Shown here: piece by piece, positions 53,110-60,430 of the stretch
Position numbering within the stretch: position 1 is the first letter of the stretch
Layout: each line of letters opens with the position of its first letter
Source: Clostridiales bacterium
GTDB taxonomy: Bacteria; Bacillota; Clostridia; Christensenellales; Borkfalkiaceae
Assembly (NCBI GenBank): GCA_015055965.1
Contig: SVHG01000005.1
Location: 1 to 64,000 of the forward strand
Direction: 5' to 3'
Length of the DNA stretch: 64,000 nt
Translations under genes and position numbers: made by a program
The notes under the pieces: generated by a model
The model's input: the letters and a program-made list of their open reading frames with translations, nothing else
What the model was told of the DNA's origin: nothing
Database searches by the model: none

Positions 53110-54312
53110 TTAGGTTGGCTTTTCTTTGGTTTTTGGTTGTTTTTTGTGCGTTAATCGACTTATAGCCCTACTTTTTTCTTCTGCGTTAAAAAAACGCGTA
53201 ATTTGTTTTGCGCCGTTTATGGCGTTTTCTCTTGTGCATAAGCAAGAAACTCTAACACAATTTTCCGCCCTAAAGGCTTCGCCCGGGGTAACCACTACGC
53301 CGGCGCTATAAAGCAATTCGTTAAAAAACTCTTCCCCATTTTTATTAACGTTAACAACCAAATAAGGCGCGTTTATTCCGCCGTATACCGTTAGTCCCTT
53401 TTCTTCAAAGGGCTTTTTTAATATTTGCGCGTTCTTGCGGTAATAATCCACCCTACGCCTTTGTTGAGTAACGCATTCCTTTGAATATGCTAAAAGCGCA
53501 ACTCTTTGCATTATAACGTTTACGCCGTTACTTCGCAAGCTAACGTACCTTTTATAAGCCGAGTAAATGGGATTACTTCTTTTAATAACCGTATAACCTA
53601 GTCTAAGCCCTGTAAAGCATAGGTTTTTTGAATAAGAGCGCACCTCTATTACGTTAGAAGAATTTTCAAAGGCGTAAGGGGGAATATAGCTTGAAGTAAA
53701 GTCTGCATACGCGCCGTCTATTACCGCTAAATAATTATTTTGGGCGCTGTGGGAGCAAAGCTCTTGCGTTTGTTTTACGCTTAAAGTATGCCCCATTGGG
53801 TTATTTGGCGAGCAAAAGAAGGCTACGTCTACACTTTTTTGTGGCAAGGGAAAGCTATTTTTACTATCGCTTTTATAAAAATCAATCTCTACCCCGTGTA
53901 AAGAGCAAAGCTCTTCGTATAGCGGATAAGTTGGCGTAATTATTGCCCCGCGCTTAAAATCGCACAATTCAAACAGCTCCCCAATAGCGGGCTTTGCACC
54001 GTTCGTTATAAAAATTTCATCTTCAAAAACCTCTGCGCCCAAGCGATTGTAATACTCGCTAATTTCTTGCCGTAGCTCTAAAATACCTTCTTCTAAGGGA
54101 TAACCGCAAAAGCCTTCCGGCTGAATAAAAAATTTTGACTGCTTAATTATTTCTTCACTAATAATTTCCGGCGGGGGGAACTTTACGTCACCCACACCAA
54201 GATCAACCACTTCGCAATCGAAATTTTTACTTTTAAAATTTTTAACCGCGTTACTAACCCTTGTGAATACGTAATCCCCCTTGGCAAAATTATACCCCGA
54301 TCTTACTTTCAT
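53110..54312 (-). CDS. dapL: LL-diaminopimelate aminotransferase-like class I aminotransferase
   Basis: 400 aa, a PLP fold-type I aminotransferase. GVGDVKFPPPEI near 40, SPNNPMGHTLS near 170, YADFTSSY near 207 and the Schiff-base lysine in RSYSKNLCFTGLRLGY near 230. Fusion-free overlap (ATGA) with dapF supports the DapL assignment, in which tetrahydrodipicolinate is converted directly to LL-diaminopimelate. The last ~20 residues (SRAISRLTHKKQPKTKEKPT) extend past the domain and are encoded partly by motif copy 8. Confidence 0.85.
   Translation of the reverse strand: MKVRSGYNFAKGDYVFTRVSNAVKNFKSKNFDCEVVDLGVGDVKFPPPEIISEEIIKQSKFFIQPEGFCGYPLEEGILELRQEISEYYNRLGAEVFEDEIFITNGAKPAIGELFELCDFKRGAIITPTYPLYEELCSLHGVEIDFYKSDSKNSFPLPQKSVDVAFFCSPNNPMGHTLSVKQTQELCSHSAQNNYLAVIDGAYADFTSSYIPPYAFENSSNVIEVRSYSKNLCFTGLRLGYTVIKRSNPIYSAYKRYVSLRSNGVNVIMQRVALLAYSKECVTQQRRRVDYYRKNAQILKKPFEEKGLTVYGGINAPYLVVNVNKNGEEFFNELLYSAGVVVTPGEAFRAENCVRVSCLCTRENAINGAKQITRFFNAEEKSRAISRLTHKKQPKTKEKPT
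53152..53176 (+). repeat. 25-bp dispersed motif, copy 8, inside the dapL 3' end
   Basis: Core TAATCGACTTATA (53152-53164), GCCCT, ACTTTTT. It is antisense to the C-terminal tail codons of dapL, suggesting that the tail arose by insertion. Confidence 0.8.
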
Positions 54313-55103
54313 AGCTCACCCCACCTGCCGGAAAATAGAAAACGCGGATAAGAATAAAGAAAAATACTTTTATTCTTCATTTGCGCTACTATTTTACCGC
54401 CTTCGAATTCAAGTATATAGTTTTCCCCACAAGCGCCCATTTTATTCAACACAGCAAAAACTGCGCCCGCTCCACTTGAACAGCACAGCGTTTTACCGCT
54501 ACCCCGCTCGTAAACGATAACCCTTGCATACCCCTTTCTTCTTTCCACGAATTCCACGTTAACGCCATCTAAAAACAAACCACTTTGGCCTATTGCTTGC
54601 ACTATTTTTTCACGCATTACGGTTGAATAAAGTCCTTTAATAACAAGATGTAAATTGCCAACGTTAACGAGCGTTGCGCGCACCCTTAAGCTTTTATTAG
54701 CGCAACGTAAAAATAACAGCTTATTAAAGATTTTTTGGTTGCCATTTTGCTCTTGAAAGTGCGGTTTACCGACTTCTACGCCCACTTTTACCCTTTTCCC
54801 GCGCGGAAAGACGTTTACCCTTTTAACCCCTGAATCGGTTAAAATATCAAAGCTTTTACCCCCTTGGGTTTTGTATAAATAAAGCCCCAAGCAAAGCGTA
54901 ACGCTACCGCAAAAGGTCGCCCGTGAGCCATCATTGTTATAGATTTCATACCCAAAGCTATCCTTCTTTTTATAAAGGTAAACAACCCCGTCGCCCCCAA
55001 CGCCAAAGTTTCTGTTACAAAGCCTAATCACCTCTTCTTGCGTGGGGCGGTTAAACACGAAGATATAATCGTTCCCACAGTTTTCCATTTTAAAAAAGCG
55101 CAT
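54309..55103 (-). CDS. dapF: diaminopimelate epimerase, divergent
   Basis: 264 aa. It epimerises LL- to meso-diaminopimelate for lysine and peptidoglycan. The N-terminal half has FFKMENCGNDYIF and the first catalytic cysteine, Cys65, in NDGSRATFCGSV. The C-terminal half has YERGSGKTLCCSSGAGA with Cys207/208 as the second. The motif surroundings (FCGSV for MCGNG, CCSSG for ACGTG) are unusual but the cysteines remain. It has no clear ribosome binding site; the ATG lies eight bases after a hairpin that overlaps a TATAAT. Confidence 0.88.
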   Translation of the reverse strand: MRFFKMENCGNDYIFVFNRPTQEEVIRLCNRNFGVGGDGVVYLYKKKDSFGYEIYNNDGSRATFCGSVTLCLGLYLYKTQGGKSFDILTDSGVKRVNVFPRGKRVKVGVEVGKPHFQEQNGNQKIFNKLLFLRCANKSLRVRATLVNVGNLHLVIKGLYSTVMREKIVQAIGQSGLFLDGVNVEFVERRKGYARVIVYERGSGKTLCCSSGAGAVFAVLNKMGACGENYILEFEGGKIVAQMKNKSIFLYSYPRFLFSGRWGEL

Positions 55104-55111
55104 AAAAAATA

Positions 55112-55137
55112 CCCGTTCACACCATTATATGAACGGG
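55112..55137 (-). promoter_or_regulatory. hairpin/palindrome directly upstream of dapF
   Basis: CCCGTTCA (55112-55119) and TGAACGGG (55130-55137) are perfect inverted repeats. In the minus-strand RNA the stem is followed by T-A-TTTTTT-ATG, so it resembles an intrinsic terminator abutting the start codon. TATAAT (55124-55129) in the loop could instead be a -10 element, making the palindrome an operator on a nearly leaderless mRNA. Confidence 0.5.
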
Positions 55138-55202
55138 CAATTTTTATTGTGTTAATATTTTACTTTGTGCCTTTTATTACGTTAACACTCAGCTTACATT
55201 AT

Positions 55203-55289
55203 GAGATTCTATTGTTTGCTAGCGCAAACTGCCAGAATGACGATAAAAATACTCATGCTTGTTATTCTGGAGCCGTTAGGCGATAGGAT
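55203..55289. repeat. GATTCTATTG...GAATGAC repeats, degenerate inverted pair
   Basis: GAGATTCTATTGTTTGCTAG with GCCAGAATGAC, followed by GTTATTCTGGAGC with GCGATAGGATCTC in opposite orientation. Same family as the units around glgB. Confidence 0.65.
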
Positions 55290-55318
55290 CTCTTTCGCGC
55301 CATGATTTGAATTGCAAT

Positions 55319-55417
55319 GCACTTTATGTGCAATTCATGCCAAAAGGCAATTCATGAAGATAAATCTTCAATTCACGCAACCCTAAAGTTGCAATTCATT
55401 GCAAAGCACCGCTTTGC
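55319..55417. repeat. array of five hairpins with constant AATTCAT spacer
   Basis: Hairpins GCAC-tttat-GTGC, GCC-aaaa-GGC, GAAGAT-aa-ATCTTC, GCAAC-cctaaa-GTTGC and GCAAAGC-acc-GCTTTGC follow each other, separated by AATTCAT or AATTCAC. Stem sequences differ while the spacer is kept. Non-coding; it ends a few bases before the stop of the Cys-repeat gene. Confidence 0.8.
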
Positions 55418-55423
55418 ATATAA

Positions 55424-57739
55424 TCACCAAAGAGTGGGCACACCGTCTACGTAATGCCAGAAGTTGCCTTCTTCCGTGGGCTGGCTTTCACTATAGAACG
55501 CAGGGGGATTATCTAGTGCAGTATTACCGCTTGATATAATTACGTCAGCCCACTGCTCTTCCGTGCCGGCATAGAACATAGCGGTGGTGGTTTTTTGGAA
55601 ATTCATATCAATGTACTTAATACCGGTTCCAATAACAACCGTTGCTAGCGGGCAGTTTGTGAACAAGCTACCACCCATTTCCACCACACTGTTAGGCATA
55701 ATAAAGGTTTTCAATCCGGAATTAGAAAAAACTGAACCGCCTAAAGCCAGCAAAGTGCTTGGTAAATGCACCTCTTGAAGAGATGAACAATGATCAAAAG
55801 CAGAGCTATGTATAACGAGAAGCCCTTCAGGAAGGTTAATAGTCTTTAAGCTTGTGCATCTGTAAAATGCTTGACCTAAAACTTCTTGTATGCTTGAAGG
55901 TAAAACGATTTCTTCCACACTAGTACAAGCATTAAACGCAAAGACATCCACTTTAGTCATTCCCTCCGGAAGAATAACCTTTTTAAGATTTACAGTGTTT
56001 GCAAAGGCATATCTTTCTATATTCATTACGCCTGCAGGAATGCTAAATACTTCATCTTTTTTACCCATTGGGTATTTAACAAGCTTTTTGCCGTCTTTAG
56101 TGTAAACAACGCCGTCTATAGATTTAAATACGGGGTTTGCTTCCGCAACGTTTATTCTTTCCAATGCAGAACAACTAACGATTGCCTCTTCGTCTATATA
56201 AATTACGCTGGCAGGAATATTTAATTCCGTTAAGTTAGAACAAATATTAAATGCAAATGCATCGATTAATTCAATTGAGTCAGGAATAACTATACTGGTA
56301 ATTTTAGATCTAAGAAATATGTTAAAACCAATGTGCTTTACAGGTAATCTTTCGTAAACGTCGGGAATAATTACTTCCGTATCTGCACAAGAGCCTATCT
56401 TGGTGATTTTGTAATAACTACCGTAGAAGGGATCTGTATCTTTGGTAAACTCAAAGCCTTCACTGGGCTTTTGAGCACCGCATACAGAACAGTTATCACC
56501 AACAAAAGTGTGACCGTTTGCCAATGCATCAGACGCTACGTATTTACATCTTGCACAAGTTGCAGGCTTTGCACAGGTGGGATCTAGCATATCGTGATTA
56601 AGCGCTTCTATAACTTCTTGCTTAACTAATACTTCTTTACAAACTGAACAGTGCTTGCCTTCCGTTAAGCCGGTTGCCGTACAAGTGGGAGCAACTGCAC
56701 TATCTATAACCTCTGTGTGACCTAATGTATCAACAACGGTTTGTGCAACTAATACTTCATTACATACTGAACAGTGCTTGCCTTCCGTTAAGCCCGTTTC
56801 GGTACAAGTGGGCGCTACTGCTGCGTCAATAACTTCAGTGTGACCTAAAGCATCAACAACCGTTTGTGCAACTAATACCTCGTTACAAACTGAACAATGT
56901 TTGCCTTCCGTTAAGCCCGTTTGGATACAAGTGGGCGCTACTGCTGCGTCAATAACTTCAGTATGACCTAAAGCGGGAACCATCGTTTGAGCAACTAAAA
57001 CTTCGTTACAAACTGAACAATGTTTGCATTCCGTTAAGCCCGTTTCGGTACAAGTGGGCGCTACTGCTGCGTCAATAACTTCAGTGTGACCTAAAGCGGG
57101 AACCACCGTTTGAGCAACTAATGCTTCATTACATACTGAGCAGTGCTTGCCTTCCGTTAAGCCCGTTTGGGTACAAGTGGGCGCTACTGCTGCGTCAATA
57201 ACTTCAGTATGACCTAAAGCAGGTACAACAGTTTGTGCAACTAAAACCTCGTCACATACTGAACAATGCTTTCCTTCTGTTAAACCCGTTTGGGTACAAG
57301 TGGGAGCAACGGCTGCATCAACAACTTCCTTATGTCCTAAAGCAGCAACTGTTTCTTGTGCTTTTAATACTGTGTTACATACTGAGCAGTGCTTGCCTTC
57401 AGTTAAGCCCGTTTGGGTACAAGTAGGCGCTACTGCTGCGTCGATAACTTCAGTGTGACCTAAAGCTTCGCCCTCCGTTGCACCGCAAAGCGAACAAGTT
57501 TTAGGGTTATTGCAATCAGCGTCAAGCCAAACGTGAGAACAGCTTTCGCCACCACCGCTAATAACGGTGTATTCAAGCTCGTTATAAATATATTGCAAGG
57601 TCCAAAGATTTTGCGCGGTATATAAACGGTATATAACGCCGGTTAGGGTTATCTTCTTGCCGTTTAACGCGTTGAACTTATTTACGGAATCTTCCACGCT
57701 GTTTGCAAAATGAAGCGAATAGTGATGAAGCCCAACCAA
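55424..57739 (-). CDS. Cys/His tandem-repeat and LRR protein, C-terminal 771 aa after an in-frame stop
   Basis: Starts nominally at a TTG directly after the TAA at 57740 and is in the same frame as the upstream fragment, with no ribosome binding site. The first ~60 residues complete an OB-like domain begun upstream. Then come seven tandem 41-residue repeats (about 56605-57466) of the type LGHTEVIDAAVAPTC, TGLTEGKHCSVCNE, each with three Cys and two His. An LRR_5/BspA domain (about 480-750) follows, ending HYVDGVPTLW. It is likely a surface protein whose repeats could bind metal (inference). Confidence 0.75.
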   Translation of the reverse strand: MVGLHHYSLHFANSVEDSVNKFNALNGKKITLTGVIYRLYTAQNLWTLQYIYNELEYTVISGGGESCSHVWLDADCNNPKTCSLCGATEGEALGHTEVIDAAVAPTCTQTGLTEGKHCSVCNTVLKAQETVAALGHKEVVDAAVAPTCTQTGLTEGKHCSVCDEVLVAQTVVPALGHTEVIDAAVAPTCTQTGLTEGKHCSVCNEALVAQTVVPALGHTEVIDAAVAPTCTETGLTECKHCSVCNEVLVAQTMVPALGHTEVIDAAVAPTCIQTGLTEGKHCSVCNEVLVAQTVVDALGHTEVIDAAVAPTCTETGLTEGKHCSVCNEVLVAQTVVDTLGHTEVIDSAVAPTCTATGLTEGKHCSVCKEVLVKQEVIEALNHDMLDPTCAKPATCARCKYVASDALANGHTFVGDNCSVCGAQKPSEGFEFTKDTDPFYGSYYKITKIGSCADTEVIIPDVYERLPVKHIGFNIFLRSKITSIVIPDSIELIDAFAFNICSNLTELNIPASVIYIDEEAIVSCSALERINVAEANPVFKSIDGVVYTKDGKKLVKYPMGKKDEVFSIPAGVMNIERYAFANTVNLKKVILPEGMTKVDVFAFNACTSVEEIVLPSSIQEVLGQAFYRCTSLKTINLPEGLLVIHSSAFDHCSSLQEVHLPSTLLALGGSVFSNSGLKTFIMPNSVVEMGGSLFTNCPLATVVIGTGIKYIDMNFQKTTTAMFYAGTEEQWADVIISSGNTALDNPPAFYSESQPTEEGNFWHYVDGVPTLW

Positions 57740-58585
57740 TTAATTTCCTTCATCATCTAATAGGTAATAATTAAATTTATCGCTACCAACGTATACAGTA
57801 CCGGTTACGGTTACTAGGTTGCCGTGAAATTCTTTGGATTTATCGCTTTCTGCACTAACCTTTAAATCCTTTGAGCTAACGATTACCGCTTCCTTAACTG
57901 TGGGTTCGTTTCCGCTTGCAAGCTCAACGGTAATTCCATCCGCTTTAATTTGGCGGGTATATTCAGGATAGTTTGCGCTACCTTCATAAACGATACCCAC
58001 ACCGCTAATTTTAACGAAAGCACCTAACGTTAAGTTGGCGTGTTTTGCGCGAACGTAAATTATACCGCTTTCATCACCTACGTGTGCATAGCCCATTGAA
58101 TCAAAACCAACAACAACCCCGGTAAAAGTAACCTCACAACCACTTGGATTTTCATCTATTTTGGTTTTGATTTGAGCAATCGTTAGTTCTGTTTCTTCTG
58201 CCTTTCCGCACATGGTGCATGCGCCGTTTTCATAAACGTGATCTATTACGAAGATCATTCTGGTTTCATAATAACCGCATCTTGTGCAGTCTTGGCGCTT
58301 TTCACCTTCTGCCATGCAGGTTGCAGGCTCTGTTTCATACCATTCGCCAAAATTATGCCCAAGAGCCTCGCCTTGCGTTTTTCCACAGGATGAACAGGTT
58401 TTGGGGTTTAAACAATCCGCCTCAATCCAGCTGTGTTCATGCGCTGCGCTACTACTGTTTTGCATAGCAGAGGATTCGCCACTGTTAGTAGGCTCTTGTG
58501 TTCCCCCGCAAGCAACTAATCCACCTAGCGCCATCATAATGCTTAAAGTAGCTATAAGAAGCTTCACAAATAATGATTTTTTCAT
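57740..58585 (-). CDS. N-terminal part of the Cys-repeat/LRR lipoprotein, ended by an in-frame TAA
   Basis: 281 aa. It has a signal peptide and lipobox MMALGGLVAC (Cys26), then a Cys-knuckle segment (CLNPKTCSSCGKTQGEALGH and CTRCGYYETR). OB-fold-like domains begin at about 130 (VTFTGVVVGFDSMGYAHVGD) and 250 (LVTVTGTVYVGSDKFNYYLL). The second domain is cut by TAA (57740-57742) and resumes in frame. One codon change would give a 1053-residue lipoprotein. GGAGG precedes the ATG. Confidence 0.75.
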   Translation of the reverse strand: MKKSLFVKLLIATLSIMMALGGLVACGGTQEPTNSGESSAMQNSSSAAHEHSWIEADCLNPKTCSSCGKTQGEALGHNFGEWYETEPATCMAEGEKRQDCTRCGYYETRMIFVIDHVYENGACTMCGKAEETELTIAQIKTKIDENPSGCEVTFTGVVVGFDSMGYAHVGDESGIIYVRAKHANLTLGAFVKISGVGIVYEGSANYPEYTRQIKADGITVELASGNEPTVKEAVIVSSKDLKVSAESDKSKEFHGNLVTVTGTVYVGSDKFNYYLLDDEGN

Positions 58586-58642
58586 CTTGCGCCTCCAAAA
58601 AATAATTAAATTTAATTATACTTTTAGTATAATATCAATTTA

Positions 58643-58671
58643 ATCTTACCACTATTTTACTTACATTGCAA
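58643..58671 (-). promoter_or_regulatory. promoter of the Cys-repeat lipoprotein gene
   Basis: -35 TTGCAA (58666-58671), 17-bp spacer, -10 TAAGAT (58643-58648) on the minus strand. Confidence 0.55.
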
Positions 58672-58838
58672 GTGATTTGTTAATTTTTATCAATTTTTTA
58701 CTTTAATTCTGTTGCTATTACTCTTTCTCTTTTTCATTAATTTATTAGTTTAGTAGTCATTTTTAGTTAAGAGTAAACAAAAAAACAGTAGCCTTTTTAC
58801 TACCGTTTTATACTGTTTATATAATATGAATATGCCGT

Positions 58839-58863
58839 TAATCGCGTTATATAGGCACATTTA
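58839..58863 (+). repeat. 25-bp dispersed motif, copy 9 (tail degenerate)
   Basis: Core TAATCGCGTTATA (58839-58851); the tail reads ACATTTA at the expected spacing. TGCC (58833-58836) and GGCA (about 58854-58857) flank it as a short stem. Confidence 0.65.
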
Positions 58864-59009
58864 ATAAATTTTATTGCTAATGCAAAATGATATTCGCACC
58901 CGTGAGGACTTAGTGATCTCTCTTATTATATACATACCTTGCGGTGTAATTACATACAACGATAAATCTTTGATTACGTGCGCGCATAAATGCGTGATTT
59001 ACTCACGCA

Positions 59010-59178
59010 AAATGGCTATGGTAAAATAAGGTTTATTTACCAATAAGGCTAATACAATTGTACCGCTAAGGCGATGAGCAAAAAATATTTGAGAATAAGC
59101 TTAGCGATAAAGCGTTTAGATGCGAGCAAGAGAAAAAAACTGCGTATTTAGCGAAGGCGCGTACTTGCCGTACGTAAC
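59010..59178. repeat. 169-bp duplicated non-coding block, copy 1
   Basis: Runs from AATGGCTATGGTAAAATAAGG to GCCGTACGTAAC. The same sequence recurs 202 bp further on. It has no convincing open frame. An inner GTAC-TTGCC-GTAC and several GCTTAGCG-type segments suggest structure. Confidence 0.85.
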
Positions 59179-59211
59179 CGAAAATAAAAAAAGCCAGTTA
59201 CCACGAAAAGT

Positions 59212-59380
59212 AAATGGCTATGGTAAAATAAGGTTTATTTACCAATAAGGCTAATACAATTGTACCGCTAAGGCGATGAGCAAAAAATATTTGAGAATAA
59301 GCTTAGCGATAAAGCGTTTAGATGCGAGCAAGAGAAAAAAACTGCGTATTTAGCGAAGGCGCGTACTTGCCGTACGTAAC
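59212..59380. repeat. 169-bp duplicated non-coding block, copy 2
   Basis: Apparently identical to 59010-59178. The ~33 bp between copies contains a run of A and AAGCCAGTTACCACG. The 874-bp gap between recR and the Cys-repeat gene is otherwise without genes. Confidence 0.85.
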
Positions 59381-59459
59381 TGACGCTAAAACGTAAAGTT
59401 TTTGCACTATTGCGAAGCATATAAGCACTTTTATTCCAAATTCTTTTTTGCGAAGAGCC

Positions 59460-60053
59460 CTAAATAGTGCGTCTATCTATAATAGCCCTCGACAACGAAC
59501 TCACGTCAGCATACTCTATATCCGTGCCAACGGCAATACCGTGAGCAAGGCGAGTAACCTTAATGCCAAGCGGTTTTAAAAGGGTTGCAATATACATAGC
59601 GGTTGCTTCCCCTTCCACGTCTGGATTAGTAGCCATAATAACCTCTTTAACGCCACCCTTTTGAACTCTTTCAAGAAGTTCTTTAATACGGATTTGGTTA
59701 GGGCCAATGCCATCTAAGGGGCTAAGCGTACCGTGAAGAACGTGGTAAACACCGTTAAATTCGTGTGCCTTTTCAAGGGCGATAACGTCTTTAGGCTCTT
59801 TAACCACGCAAATAGTTTCTGAAGGTCTTTCCTTGCAAATATCGCAAAGTTCAGTTTCGCTATAATTACCGCAAACGGAACAGTATTTAACCTGTTTTTT
59901 TGCGTTGATAATAGCTTCTGCAAACGTTTGAGCCTCTTCATCACTCATATTTATAATTTTATATGCAAATCGTTGCGCTGTTTTAGCGCCAACACCGGGT
60001 AGCTTGGTAAATTCGTTAATAAGCTTCCCGATAGGCTCAATAAACACCTTCAT
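59460..60053 (-). CDS. recR: recombination protein RecR
   Basis: RecR loads RecA with RecF/RecO at gaps. It is 197 aa. The HhH segment ([16 protein letters not shown]) is at 19-34, the zinc finger C-x2-C...C-x2-C ([16 protein letters not shown]) near 58-73, and the Toprim domain ([30 protein letters not shown]) from about 82. It lies three bases after ybaB, as in most bacteria. Confidence 0.97.
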   Translation of the reverse strand: MKVFIEPIGKLINEFTKLPGVGAKTAQRFAYKIINMSDEEAQTFAEAIINAKKQVKYCSVCGNYSETELCDICKERPSETICVVKEPKDVIALEKAHEFNGVYHVLHGTLSPLDGIGPNQIRIKELLERVQKGGVKEVIMATNPDVEGEATAMYIATLLKPLGIKVTRLAHGIAVGTDIEYADVSSLSRAIIDRRTI

Positions 60054-60056
60054 TTT

Positions 60057-60398
60057 TTAAAACATTCCCCCGGCATTGCCAAACTTGCCCATTTTTTCAT
60101 TGTAAAGCTCATCTGCTTCATCATAAGCAGAGTTAAGAGCTGCAATAATAAGGTCCTCTAACATTTCCATATCGTCAGGGTCTACCGCGTTGGGGCTGAT
60201 AGTGATTGAAGAAACAACCTTCTTGCCGTTAACCACAACCTTAACTAAACCGCCACCGCTTTCGCCTTCTATTTCTGCATTTTCTAACTCTTCTTGAGCC
60301 CTTGTCATTTCCTCTTGCATCTTTTGTGCTTGCTTCATAAGTTGTTGCATTTGAGCATTACCGCCAAATCCACCAAAACCGCCTTTAAATCCTGCCAT
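60057..60398 (-). CDS. ybaB: YbaB/EbfC nucleoid-associated protein
   Basis: 113 aa. Small dimeric DNA-binding protein. The Gly-rich N-terminus is followed by a long helix (MQQLMKQAQKMQEEMTRAQEELENAEIEG) and the core GGGLVKVVVNGKKVVSSITISP. It is in the conserved dnaX-ybaB-recR cluster. Confidence 0.96.
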   Translation of the reverse strand: MAGFKGGFGGFGGNAQMQQLMKQAQKMQEEMTRAQEELENAEIEGESGGGLVKVVVNGKKVVSSITISPNAVDPDDMEMLEDLIIAALNSAYDEADELYNEKMGKFGNAGGMF

Positions 60399-60430
60399 AA
60401 TAATATACTCCTATTTTTTACTTATTTTTA

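Noticed and set aside
55319..55417. Hairpin array as CRISPR repeats and spacers
   Set aside because: The constant part is only seven bases and the variable parts are self-complementary hairpins, unlike spacers.
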